64,000 bases of DNA, taken from NCBI RefSeq assembly GCF_040239565.1, contig NZ_JBEHWS010000016.1, positions 1 through 64,000 on the forward strand, read 5' to 3'. The first letter of the stretch is position 1; each line of letters begins with the position of its first letter. This DNA comes from Fulvimarina sp040239565 (GTDB lineage: Bacteria; Pseudomonadota; Alphaproteobacteria; Rhizobiales; Rhizobiaceae). Positions 45,355-53,596 of the stretch are shown here, in pieces. A model generated the notes under the pieces. That model saw only the letters and a list, made by a program, of their open reading frames with translations. It ran no database searches and was not told the origin of the DNA. Position numbers and translations under genes: made by a program.

Positions 45355-46458
45355 TCAATGGGATTGATTCAGCTGGGGTGGTGCGATCGAATCCGCACCG
45401 TTGCCGCCGCCGTTCTCCAGCATACGATCGGTATGCGGGACGCGCCCGGAAGCCGGCGCCGTAGCGCCTTGCGGTGAATGCGGGTCGAATTCGTCGATCG
45501 GGAAGTGGTCGTATCTTAGTGCATCGACGTCCACATGCGCTTCCTCGCCGCCAGGCTCGCCGCGATTGATGTTCGATATCTCCTGAACGCACATCTTCCC
45601 GTCCTGCACGCACATGCCGAGAATGCGCTGGTAGAGCCCGTGTTGCACCGAAGAAAAATACCGAACCGGATCGGCCTCGCTCGGATAGGCGAGCCGCAGA
45701 TAGGATTGCTGGTTCAATTCGTCGTCCGCCTGGCGCACCTTCTCGACCCAGGCTTCGAAGTCCTCGGGCGTTTGGCCGTGGAATTTGAAGCGCATGTCGG
45801 AGAAGCCGGCACCGTTGTAATGCGAGGCAAAGCCGTCATAGACGCCTTCCTTGTTGACGACGGCGTGGAGCTTCGTCTCCATGGCCGGCATGGCGTAGAT
45901 CATGCCCGCGAGCGTCGGCACATAGAAGGCGTTCATCACCGATTCGGCCGTCAGCTCAAAACGAATTGGTCTGTCGACGGGAGCAGCCAATTCGTTGACC
46001 GTGGCGATGCCGTATTCCGGATAAAGGAACAACCATTTCCAGTTCAGCGCGACCACCTCGACGACAAGCGGTTCGCCTTCGGTATCGACGCTTTCGCTGG
46101 TGGTGATCTCGTCGAGCGGGCGGTACGGATCGAGAAGATGAGTGCCGACCCAGGTCACCGCGCCGAGAACCACGATGATGAGCAGCGGCGCGCCCCAGAC
46201 GGCGAGCTCCAGCTTGGTCGAATGATCCCAGTCCGCCTGATAGCGCGCTGTCTTGTTCGTTGCACGGTAGCGCCAGGCGAAGATCAATGTCATCGCGATG
46301 ACGGGAATGATGATGAGAAGCATCAGGCCGGTCGCGATCAGCAGCATATCGCGCTGGCGCGCCGCGATGTCGCCATCCGGAAACAGCACGACCAGATCAC
46401 CGCAGGCGCTGAGAAGCATCGGAAGCGGCAGAACGGCGAGGAAACGGAAAAGTCGCAA
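45355..46458 (-). CDS. cyoA: Cytochrome bo3-type quinol oxidase subunit II
   Basis: This 367-residue lipoprotein-like subunit has a lipobox LLSACGDLVV near residue 19 and two transmembrane helices. The periplasmic cupredoxin domain lacks the CuA cysteine ligands, as in quinol oxidases (ALNWKWLFLYPEYGIATVNE, MNAFYVPTLAGMIYAMPAM). The C-terminus is longer than usual, with about 45 extra residues rich in Pro, His and Gly after the conserved domain. First gene of the operon, divergent from the MHS transporter across 186 bp that should contain both promoters. Confidence 0.95.
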   Translation of the reverse strand: MRLFRFLAVLPLPMLLSACGDLVVLFPDGDIAARQRDMLLIATGLMLLIIIPVIAMTLIFAWRYRATNKTARYQADWDHSTKLELAVWGAPLLIIVVLGAVTWVGTHLLDPYRPLDEITTSESVDTEGEPLVVEVVALNWKWLFLYPEYGIATVNELAAPVDRPIRFELTAESVMNAFYVPTLAGMIYAMPAMETKLHAVVNKEGVYDGFASHYNGAGFSDMRFKFHGQTPEDFEAWVEKVRQADDELNQQSYLRLAYPSEADPVRYFSSVQHGLYQRILGMCVQDGKMCVQEISNINRGEPGGEEAHVDVDALRYDHFPIDEFDPHSPQGATAPASGRVPHTDRMLENGGGNGADSIAPPQLNQSH

Positions 46459-46644
46459 GGGGCCACACCCGCGATGATCATGACAGGAACGAGCAGCAAT
46501 CCCGACATGCGCCGGGCATTGACTGCCGTGGAATGCTGGTATTCAACAATTCAAGCGCCGCCTCAACCCCCAATCGAGCGGGCGCGTTGTTGCGCGGGGC
46601 GTCGTATCGCCGCCGCGACACGGTTATGAGCATGAGGTCGTGGG

Positions 46645-47955
46645 ATGAGCGAAGCAACGGCGGTCGGAGCGGTCGGGAGCGAAATCGCCACGAGCCGGCA
46701 TGGACTGAATCCGAGCGACATTTCGGTGGGCGTCGTCATCGGTCGTACGTCTGAATTCTTCGATTTCTTCGTCTTCGCAATCGCTTCGGTTCTGGTGTTC
46801 CCGCGGCTCGTTTTTCCTTTCGTCGATCAGGTAACGGGCACGCTCTATTCCTTCGCGCTGTTCGCGCTGGCCTTCATGGCGCGGCCACTCGGCAGCTGGA
46901 TCTTCATGACGATCGATCGCCGTCACGGCAAAGGCACCAAGCTTACGATCGCGCTCTTCCTGCTCGGCACATCCACGGTCGTCGTAGCGTTCCTGCCGTC
47001 CTACGAGCAGGTCGGTGCGTTCTCGATCTGGCTTCTCGCGCTTTTCCGCATCGGCCAGGGTATTGCGATCGGTGGCACTTGGGACGGGCTATCTTCGCTT
47101 CTGGCGATGAACGCGCCGGAGAAGCATAAAGGCTGGTGGGCGATGGTCCCGCAGCTCGGCGCGCCGTTCGGTTTGATCCTAGCATCGGGTCTTTTCGCGT
47201 TTTTCCACGGATTTCTGCCTGACGAAGAGTTCATGAGCTGGGGCTGGCAATTCCCCTTCTTCGTCGCCTTCGCGATCAACGTGGTCGCGCTTTTCAGCCG
47301 GTTGAGAATCGTTGCGACTCCGGAATACATCCATCAGTTCCAGCGCCGCGAATTGCAGGCGACCCGTGTGCGCGCGACCTTCAAAGCCTATGGCAAGGTC
47401 ATCATTGTGGGGGCCTTCGCGCCGCTCGCGAGCTTTGCCATGTTCCACATGGTAACCGTGTTCCCGCTATCCTGGGTCGAACTTTATTCTGGCGAAAGCA
47501 TCACCCGCTTCCTCATCATCGAGGGTGTGGGGGCCGCCGTCTGCGCGGGCTCGGTTGTCGCGTCCGGCCTGCTTGCCGACCGGTATGGCCGGCGAACTCT
47601 CCTCAGCGCGATGGCGCTTCTGATCGCGGTCTTCAGCGGCTTCGCGCCGTCGATGCTCGCCCAGGGGGAAGCAGGCGAGGTGGTCTATATGATCGCCGGT
47701 TTCGTGATTCTCGGCCTTTCCTTCGGCCAATGCTCCGGCGCGGTCGCGTCGAACTTCCCAACCAAATACCGCTATACCGGCTCCGCATTGGTTTCGGACC
47801 TCGCATGGCTTTTTGGCGCAGGGCTGTCGCCCTTCGTCGCGCTTTATCTTACCGAAAAGCTGGGTCTGATCGCGGCGGGTGGATATCTGCTTTCAGGCGC
47901 TCTCTGCACGCTCCTCGCGCTCCGCTACAACGAGATGCTGGAACACCGCGAATAG
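46645..47955 (+). CDS. MHS-family MFS transporter
   Basis: This 436-residue protein has 12 predicted transmembrane helices. It belongs to the metabolite:H+ symporter branch of MFS, shown by GRTSEFFDFFVFAIASVLVF, the loop motif around DRRHGKG and FRIGQGIAIGGTWDG. The first loop contains IDRRHGKGTKLT rather than the canonical GxxxDRxGRR, a shape typical of the group found beside cyo operons. The substrate is unknown, probably a small organic acid or betaine-like compound. It is transcribed away from cyoA. Confidence 0.85.
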   Translation: MSEATAVGAVGSEIATSRHGLNPSDISVGVVIGRTSEFFDFFVFAIASVLVFPRLVFPFVDQVTGTLYSFALFALAFMARPLGSWIFMTIDRRHGKGTKLTIALFLLGTSTVVVAFLPSYEQVGAFSIWLLALFRIGQGIAIGGTWDGLSSLLAMNAPEKHKGWWAMVPQLGAPFGLILASGLFAFFHGFLPDEEFMSWGWQFPFFVAFAINVVALFSRLRIVATPEYIHQFQRRELQATRVRATFKAYGKVIIVGAFAPLASFAMFHMVTVFPLSWVELYSGESITRFLIIEGVGAAVCAGSVVASGLLADRYGRRTLLSAMALLIAVFSGFAPSMLAQGEAGEVVYMIAGFVILGLSFGQCSGAVASNFPTKYRYTGSALVSDLAWLFGAGLSPFVALYLTEKLGLIAAGGYLLSGALCTLLALRYNEMLEHRE

Positions 47956-48140
47956 CATCGCCGGGCAAGGGCAGGGCGCTATTCGCTTCAATTCGCGTGG
48001 CGAACCGGACCTATCGACACATCATCGGGCGCATAAAGACGAGCCTGCATTAATCGGCTGCGCGTGGAAGATGCTGCGAGCCGCAGCTTAAGCCGGAAGC
48101 AATTTCGCGCCGATTTTCGGTTTTAGGCTTTCTGAGAAAA

Positions 48141-48217
48141 TGGTCGGAGTGGCAGGATTCGAACCTGCGACCCCCTCGTCCCGAACGAGGTGCGCTACCA
48201 GGCTGCGCTACACTCCG
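48141..48217 (-). tRNA. tRNA-Pro (anticodon CGG)
   Basis: The 77-nt minus-strand sequence folds as a tRNA: acceptor CGGAGTG/CACTCCG with discriminator A, D arm GCGC...GCGC, anticodon stem CCTCG/CGAGG around TTCGGGA, and T arm GCAGG-TTCGAAT-CCTGC. The anticodon CGG reads CCG proline codons. The 3' CCA (48143-48141) is encoded in the genome. No repeats indicating an integrated element flank it. Confidence 0.96.
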
Positions 48218-48363
48218 ACTACACCGGTATTCGCGCTGAAATCGACCGGATGAGCGCCCATATAACCGCTCGGTCCCGGTGCCGCAAGCGCCTTCTGCCA
48301 TGAAACTTCGGGGTGATCCGAGGGCTTCATTCCCGCGCTTGATTCCGCCCATTCAGCGCGCTT

Positions 48364-50153
48364 TCAACCAGCTGTCACGCCTTGTCGCTCTGTTTCCACG
48401 CCGGCGATCGCATTGGCGAAATCCTTCGCCTTGAAGGGTTCGAGATCGTCGATGCCTTCGCCGACGCCGACGAAATAGACCGGCAGTTTGTGCTTCGCCC
48501 CGATCGCGACGAGGATGCCGCCGCGTGCGGTGCCGTCGAGCTTGGTCATGACGAGGCCGTTCACACCCGCGACGTTCCGGAAGATGTCCACCTGATTCAT
48601 CGCGTTCTGGCCGGTGGTCGCATCCAGGGTCTGGAGCACGGTGTGCGGGGCATCGGGATCGCGCTTTTGCAGGACGCGGATGATCTTTTCGAGCTCGGCC
48701 ATCAGTTCGGCCTTGTTCTGGAGCCGCCCCGCCGTGTCGATGATGAGAACGTCCGACTTGTTCTTCACCGCGACATCGTAGGCATCATAGGCAAGGCCGG
48801 CCGCGTCCGCCCCGATCTGACGCGCGACGACCTCTGAATTGGTCCGCTCGCCCCAGATCTTGAGCTGTTCGACGGCGGCTGCGCGGAAGGTGTCACCAGC
48901 CGCGAGCGTCACGCTGATGCCCGCACGCGTCAGCTTGGCCGCGAGTTTGCCGATTGTCGTCGTTTTGCCGGTGCCGTTGACGCCGACCACGAGGATGACG
49001 TGCGGCACCTTTTCAAGATCGAGCTCCAGCGGTTGGGCCACCGGATCGAGGGTCTTCTCGATCTCCTCTGCGAGCACGCGCTTTACTTCCGAGCCGGAGA
49101 TTTCCTTGCCATAGCGGCCGTCGGAGAGCCTGTCCGTGATCCGCATGGCGGTTTCGACACCAAGATCGGCCTGGATGAGAACATCCTCGAAATCCTGAAG
49201 CACGTCCTCGTCGAGCTTGCGCTTCGTAAAGATCGAGGTGATCGAGCCGGTAAGGTTGGATGAGGACCGACCAAGGGCCTCGCGCAGCCGCTGCAGCCAA
49301 GGCAGTTTCGGCGCTGCCGCGACGCTCTCGTCCTCGCGTCTGGCCTCTTCACGCAGGCGAAAGCCGGCGTCGCCGGAGACTTCGGGGAGGGGGCGGTCGC
49401 GGGTGATGGCGCTTGAGCGCGGTGCATCCTCGTCTTCATCCGCCGGCAGATCGCTGTCGAGCCAGGAAAAATCCGACTGTTCGGCTTCATCGTTCTCTAC
49501 GGCGTCGTCACTGCGGAGAAACTCAGGTTCCTCGGCGGTGTCGGGAAGGTCTGGGTGATGTTCACCGGCTTCGGGAACCGAAGTCGGGGGCCCATCGCCT
49601 TCGTGGTCGTGAACAGGATTGAGGCTGTGTTCGCGCGGCTCCGCCGAATCCTCAGCCTCCCGTTCCGCTATCGGCTCGGGCGAAGCGTCATCCGAATCGG
49701 ACCAGCGCTCGTCTGCCTCTTCGACGGGCGCATCGAGGAAGCTGAAATCTTCCGGCTGCGGCTCGCGTTCGGCGCTAGTTTCTGGCTCTTCGTCGCTATC
49801 GAGAAAGCTGAAATCGGAGCTTTTCTCGCCTTCAGACGGCTCGTTTAGCTCCAGCTGCTCCGCTGCGCTGTTTTTTTTTGAGCCGAGCCTTCCGAATCCG
49901 CGTCGTCGGAAGCCTGCTGTTCCATCTCTTTGACAGGCGTCACGCCGCCATTCTCGGAACTCTCGGCACCCGCTTCGGAATCGGCGACGACGGTCGCTGC
50001 CGATGTGGGCCGCGCGTCGGGATCGGGCGCGTCCTCGCGGCCGACCTCGGTATCGTTCGGGCGCGGCGTCTGGCCGTGTTCAGGCGTGCGTTCTTCCTCG
50101 CTCGCGGATCCAAACGAAAAGATGCGTTTGAAGAAGCCCTTCTTCTCGGCCAT
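48364..50153 (-). CDS. ftsY: Signal recognition particle receptor FtsY (split frame)
   Basis: FtsY docks SRP-ribosome complexes at the membrane. The N-terminal acidic domain starts at 50153 (MAEKKGFFKRIFSF) but reaches a stop at 49845. From 49879 down to 48364 the continuing sequence is in the -1 frame: acidic region with three DFS[FW]LD motifs (49815, 49749, 49473), then the N domain and the G domain with GVNGTGKTTTIGK, DTFRAAA, DTAGRLQNK and TKLDGTARGG. That frame has no ATG, GTG or TTG before a GTG at 49203, inside the N domain. A single -1 shift at the A9 run joins the parts into about 596 residues. Programmed slippage and an assembly error are both possible. Confidence 0.85.
49871..49879 (-). 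other. A9 slippery run at the ftsY frame switch
   Basis: On the coding strand nine A residues follow GCTC. In the start frame they read CAA-AAA-AAA-ACA and lead to a stop after 9 more codons, making a 102-residue acidic protein. A -1 shift reads AAC-AGC-GCA and continues into FtsY. A AAA AAA is the classical -1 slippery heptamer, and runs of nine A also cause transcriptional slippage. Confidence 0.7.
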
Positions 50154-50213
50154 GGCGTATCGTCATCCTTTCAACGATCGGGGTCGGTTGCACCGGAACT
50201 TGGCGACCTGCCG

Positions 50214-51488
50214 TCAAAACACAAGCGGTGCGGCATCAAGCATTCCGTCGTGCGCACCAGTAATTCTAGCAGCGACCAGCGATCCGGGAAGGCCGGCCGC
50301 GATCCTGCAAAGGGTGAAGTCCTCGGCCCGGCCAATGCCCTCGCGCTCGACCAGGATCGAGTGCTGCGTGCCGATTTGCCGCGCAAGATGCTGCGCGAAT
50401 GCGTCCTCGCCAGCGGCACGGAGCCGGGCGGCACGCTCCTTGACGATGGTCTTCGGCAGCTGCGGCATCCGTGCGGCTGGCGTGCCCTCGCGCGGTGAAA
50501 ACGGGAAGACGTGCAGGAAGGTGAGGCCGCACTCGTCGACCAGCTTCAGCGTGTTCTCGAACATTGCATCGGTCTCGGTCGGAAAACCGGCGATGAGATC
50601 GGCCCCGAAGACGATGTCCGGGCGCTTTGCCCGCATTTCCTGGCAGAATGCGATCGAATCGGCCCTGAGATGCCGGCGCTTCATGCGCTTCAGGATCATG
50701 TCGTCGCCGGCCTGCAGCGACAGATGGAGATGCGGCATCACGCGGCGATCGCAGGCGATCGCCTCGATCAGCGCCTCATCCGCCTCCACGCTGTCGATCG
50801 ATGAGAGGCGCAGGCGCGGCAGGTCCGGCACGTTCTTGAGAATCGACTGGATGAGCCTGCCGAGCTTCGGTGCGCCGGGAAGGTCCGCGCCCCAGCTCGT
50901 CATGTCGACGCCAGAGAGCACGACCTCGTTATAGCCAGTCGCGACCAGCCGCTTCACCTGCTCGACCACCGCACCCATCGGCACGGAGCGCGAATTGCCC
51001 CGGCCATAGGGGATGATGCAGAAGGTGCAGCGATGGTCGCAGCCGTTCTGAATTTGAACGATGGCCCGTGCGCGGCCCTCGATCGCATCGACCATATGGC
51101 CGGCGGTCTCGGTCAAGCTCATGATGTCGTTGACCTTGACCTTTTCCTCCGCCGCGACCCCGAAGTCCGGAAGCGCCGCGTAACTCTCCGCCTTCAGCTT
51201 CTCGTCATTGCCGATGACGGCATCGACCTCGGCCATCTGGGCAAAGCGTGCAGGCTCGGTCTGCGCCGCGCAGCCGGTGACGACGATGCGCGCGTCCGGG
51301 TTTTCCCGGCGCGCCTTGCGGATCTGCTGGCGCGCCTGGCGGACGGCCTCGGCGGTGACGGCGCAGGTGTTGAAGACGATTGCAGGCCGCTCGCCCGCGC
51401 CGAGCCCTGCGGCGCTGGCCTCGCGCTTCATTACCTCGGCTTCGTAGGTGTTGAGGCGGCAGCCGAAGGAGACGACGTCGACACCCAT
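50214..51488 (-). CDS. mtaB: tRNA t6A37 methylthiotransferase MtaB
   Basis: Radical-SAM enzyme (424 residues) that turns t6A37 of tRNA into ms2t6A. The UPF0004 domain starts with VSFGCRLNTYEAE. The radical-SAM cluster motif is NGCDHRCTFCIIPYGRG (C-x3-C-x2-C). FPTETDAMFENTL and FSPREGTPAARMP follow, and a TRAM-like C-terminal segment closes the protein. The ATG at 51488 shares a base with the dapF stop (TGATG), marking tight coupling; the open frame before it is only the dapF shadow. Downstream is ftsY, the usual rhizobial order. Confidence 0.95.
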   Translation of the reverse strand: MGVDVVSFGCRLNTYEAEVMKREASAAGLGAGERPAIVFNTCAVTAEAVRQARQQIRKARRENPDARIVVTGCAAQTEPARFAQMAEVDAVIGNDEKLKAESYAALPDFGVAAEEKVKVNDIMSLTETAGHMVDAIEGRARAIVQIQNGCDHRCTFCIIPYGRGNSRSVPMGAVVEQVKRLVATGYNEVVLSGVDMTSWGADLPGAPKLGRLIQSILKNVPDLPRLRLSSIDSVEADEALIEAIACDRRVMPHLHLSLQAGDDMILKRMKRRHLRADSIAFCQEMRAKRPDIVFGADLIAGFPTETDAMFENTLKLVDECGLTFLHVFPFSPREGTPAARMPQLPKTIVKERAARLRAAGEDAFAQHLARQIGTQHSILVEREGIGRAEDFTLCRIAAGLPGSLVAARITGAHDGMLDAAPLVF

Positions 51489-52402
51489 CAGGCGGGCTCC
51501 GCTTCCTCTTGGGCGTCGCGCGCGAACTCGCCGGTCGCGGGATCGAGCCGGCCCGACCACATCCATGTCGCAGGGCCGGTCATCATCACCTTGTCGTCCT
51601 CGCGCCATTCGATGAGCAGATCACCGCCCGGCACGGTGACGGTGACGCTTCGGTCCGTCCGTCCGGTCCGCGCGGCGGAAACGGCAGCGGCGCAGGCGGC
51701 CGAGCCGCAGGCGAGCGTCAGACCGACACCGCGCTCCCAGGTGCGCAGAGTGAGGGCATTCGATGCGGTGACCTGAGCGATCGAAATATTGGCCCGCTCC
51801 GGAAAGATCGGATGATGTTCAAGAACCGGACCGAAGCGCTCCAGATCGTAGCTCCAGACGTCGTTCTTCACCCAGAAGATCGCATGCGGATTGCCCATGG
51901 ACGCGACCGACGGTGAATGCAGCAAGGGCGCATCGATCGGGCCGATCTGGAGTTCAATCGCGCGGGTATCGCGGAATTCCTCGGCGAGCGGAATATCCTC
52001 CCAGCCGAAGCGTGGCCGGCCCATGTCGACGGTTATCATGCCGTCTTCCGCCTCATGAGCGGTCAGAATCCCGGCGCGGGTCTCGAAGGTGAAATCCCGC
52101 TGTCCGCTCTCGCTGCCGAGCGCCTGGACGACGCAGCGTGTGCCGTTGCCGCAGGCCTCGGCCTCCGAGCCGTCGCGGTTGATAATACGGATAAGGGCGT
52201 CTGTGCCGTCGAGGCGCGGATCGTGGATCGCCATGATCTGGTCGAAACGGGTTGCCTCATGGCTTGCGAGCGCGCGTGCGGCTTCGGGTGAGATACGCGT
52301 CTTCGAGCCGCGCAGATCGGCCACAACGATCTCGTTGCCGAGCCCGTTCATACGCGCAAAAGGCACGCTCATCCGTGCGTTCTGGTCGGTGTTTCCGCTC
52401 AT
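51488..52402 (-). CDS. dapF: Diaminopimelate epimerase DapF
   Basis: Interconverts LL- and meso-diaminopimelate for lysine and peptidoglycan synthesis, without cofactor. Both catalytic cysteines are present: EACGNGTRCVVQAL and LTLACGSAACAAAVSAA. The N-terminus FARMNGLGNEIVVADLRG is typical. The ATG at 52402 gives 305 residues; ATG at 52372 (MSVPFARMNG) is a plausible shorter start, and 55 further upstream in-frame residues are not family-like. First gene of dapF-mtaB-ftsY. Confidence 0.95.
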   Translation of the reverse strand: MSGNTDQNARMSVPFARMNGLGNEIVVADLRGSKTRISPEAARALASHEATRFDQIMAIHDPRLDGTDALIRIINRDGSEAEACGNGTRCVVQALGSESGQRDFTFETRAGILTAHEAEDGMITVDMGRPRFGWEDIPLAEEFRDTRAIELQIGPIDAPLLHSPSVASMGNPHAIFWVKNDVWSYDLERFGPVLEHHPIFPERANISIAQVTASNALTLRTWERGVGLTLACGSAACAAAVSAARTGRTDRSVTVTVPGGDLLIEWREDDKVMMTGPATWMWSGRLDPATGEFARDAQEEAEPA

Positions 52403-52686
52403 GGCCGCTATATGGCTGAACGTTCGCGGGATTGAAAGTCGTCGCGCGAACCCAGGCGTGACAAGGCGGCCAGTGACCAAGCCAGTTTCAAGGATGGGGC
52501 AGCCTGACTGGCCGCACTCAACGACATTCGACTCGAATTTTCTTTGAAAGTCGGTCGGGTCAGCCACTGACGGTTAAATCTAACCTCAGTGATCCAATTC
52601 AGCGCTATCTCACGGCCAAATTCCACTCTAATTGCGGGTAGGCTGCGACACAATGGCCTAGTTTATTGAATACCGAGGAACGATGG

Positions 52687-52830
52687 ATGGCTCATCCGGC
52701 AAACGACAATCGGTTCTTTCGCCTCAGAAAGGATTGGGTTTCCGTCTTGCTCGCTTGGTGTGGCCTCGCTGGCTTTTGCGCCATCTTCTGGGTCGGGTTG
52801 AAATGTATCTTCATCACGATATTCGATTGA
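52687..52830 (+). CDS. Small membrane protein (47 residues), unannotated type
   Basis: An ATG at 52687, 9 nt after a GAGG, opens 47 codons: a polar N-terminus (MAHPANDNRFFRLRKDW) and one long hydrophobic helix (VSVLLAWCGLAGFCAIFWVG), then KCIFITIFD. Positive charges before the helix suggest the N-terminus is cytoplasmic. It is followed by a hairpin with six T residues. The composition is strongly protein-like, whereas the overlapping 62-codon frame is not. I know no function. It is divergent from dapF. Confidence 0.55.
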   Translation: MAHPANDNRFFRLRKDWVSVLLAWCGLAGFCAIFWVGLKCIFITIFD

Positions 52831-52846
52831 AAAAACTGGATTTTAG

Positions 52847-52888
52847 GCCGGTTTCGGTTTCCGGGACATGAGCAGGGCCGGCTTTTTT
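52847..52888 (+). terminator. Terminator after the 47-residue membrane protein
   Basis: GCCGG (52847-52851) can pair with CCGGC (52878-52882), followed by TTTTTT (52883-52888). A competing inner CCGG/CCGG hairpin exists. It starts 17 nt after the small gene's stop. Confidence 0.6.
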
Positions 52889-52994
52889 CGAACGGGATAA
52901 CGCTATCCTCGTCGTAACATGCGGTAATGCCGTGGGCGGAAGCCGGATGTGAAATCCAGCCGGCCACGTTCGTTGCCGCGCGCCTCTACGACTT

Positions 52995-53026
52995 GCGCTC
53001 CGGCCTGGAATATCTGGCCGGAGCGC
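52995..53026. terminator. Strong hairpin after the glycine-rich membrane protein gene
   Basis: A perfect 11-bp stem (52995-53005 with 53016-53026) and a 10-nt loop lie 12 nt past the minus-strand stop at 53039. No T tract follows, so termination would need another factor. Confidence 0.55.
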
Positions 53027-53038
53027 GATGTCGGTCGA

Positions 53039-53347
53039 TCAGTTGCCGCCGGAAGAGCCTTCGCCGCCACCACCGGACTCACCCCCGCCGCCGGACTCGC
53101 CGCCACCACCGGCATCGATGTTCACGTCGGGGGCTTCGATGCTGACATCTCCACCGCCACCCGATGAGCCACCGCCGAACAGGCCTCCACCGAAGGCAAA
53201 GAAAGCTCCGATCAGGATCACGACGAGAAGGATACCCGCGATCAGCCAACCGCCTCCGCCGCCGCCACTGCCTCCACTGGAGCCTCGATCATTGTTCACG
53301 ATGACGGTGCGGTCGCGCGGTTCATTCGGCGGATTGGTGTTGCTCAT
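53039..53347 (-). CDS. Glycine-rich single-span membrane protein
   Basis: This 102-residue protein has a polar N-terminus (MSNTNPPNEPRDRTVIVNND), a Gly/Ser linker and one transmembrane helix at about 34-53 (LIAGILLVVILIGAFFAFGG). The rest is glycine-rich, with GDVSIEAPDVNIDAG and three GGGGES-type repeats at the end. Similar short Gly-rich anchored proteins occur in rhizobia; their function is unknown. It is divergent from the MFS gene at 53597. Confidence 0.72.
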   Translation of the reverse strand: MSNTNPPNEPRDRTVIVNNDRGSSGGSGGGGGGWLIAGILLVVILIGAFFAFGGGLFGGGSSGGGGDVSIEAPDVNIDAGGGGESGGGGESGGGGEGSSGGN

Positions 53348-53596
53348 TGGGTAGACCTTTTCGGGAGTGTTCGATTTCGAACTGCGAAACGCCGGTCCGT
53401 AAATCCCGTTCCCAAAGCCCTGATGAAAGGGTTAGCGGAGATCGAAATCGGCTTTCGCCGCAGATCATTTCACTTTGCTGTGCTGGGACTCTTCGCAGGC
53501 GCACAATGCTGGTATGTCCACGATAATCATGGCTGATCGCACCGTTCTCCGCGGATCGGCCGCCCGATAGGCCACTCAACACCTGCATTGCACCGC

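Noticed and set aside
52683..52871. 62-codon plus-strand frame beside dapF
   Set aside because: It overlaps the more convincing 47-codon frame at 52687 and runs into the terminator; its sequence is not protein-like.
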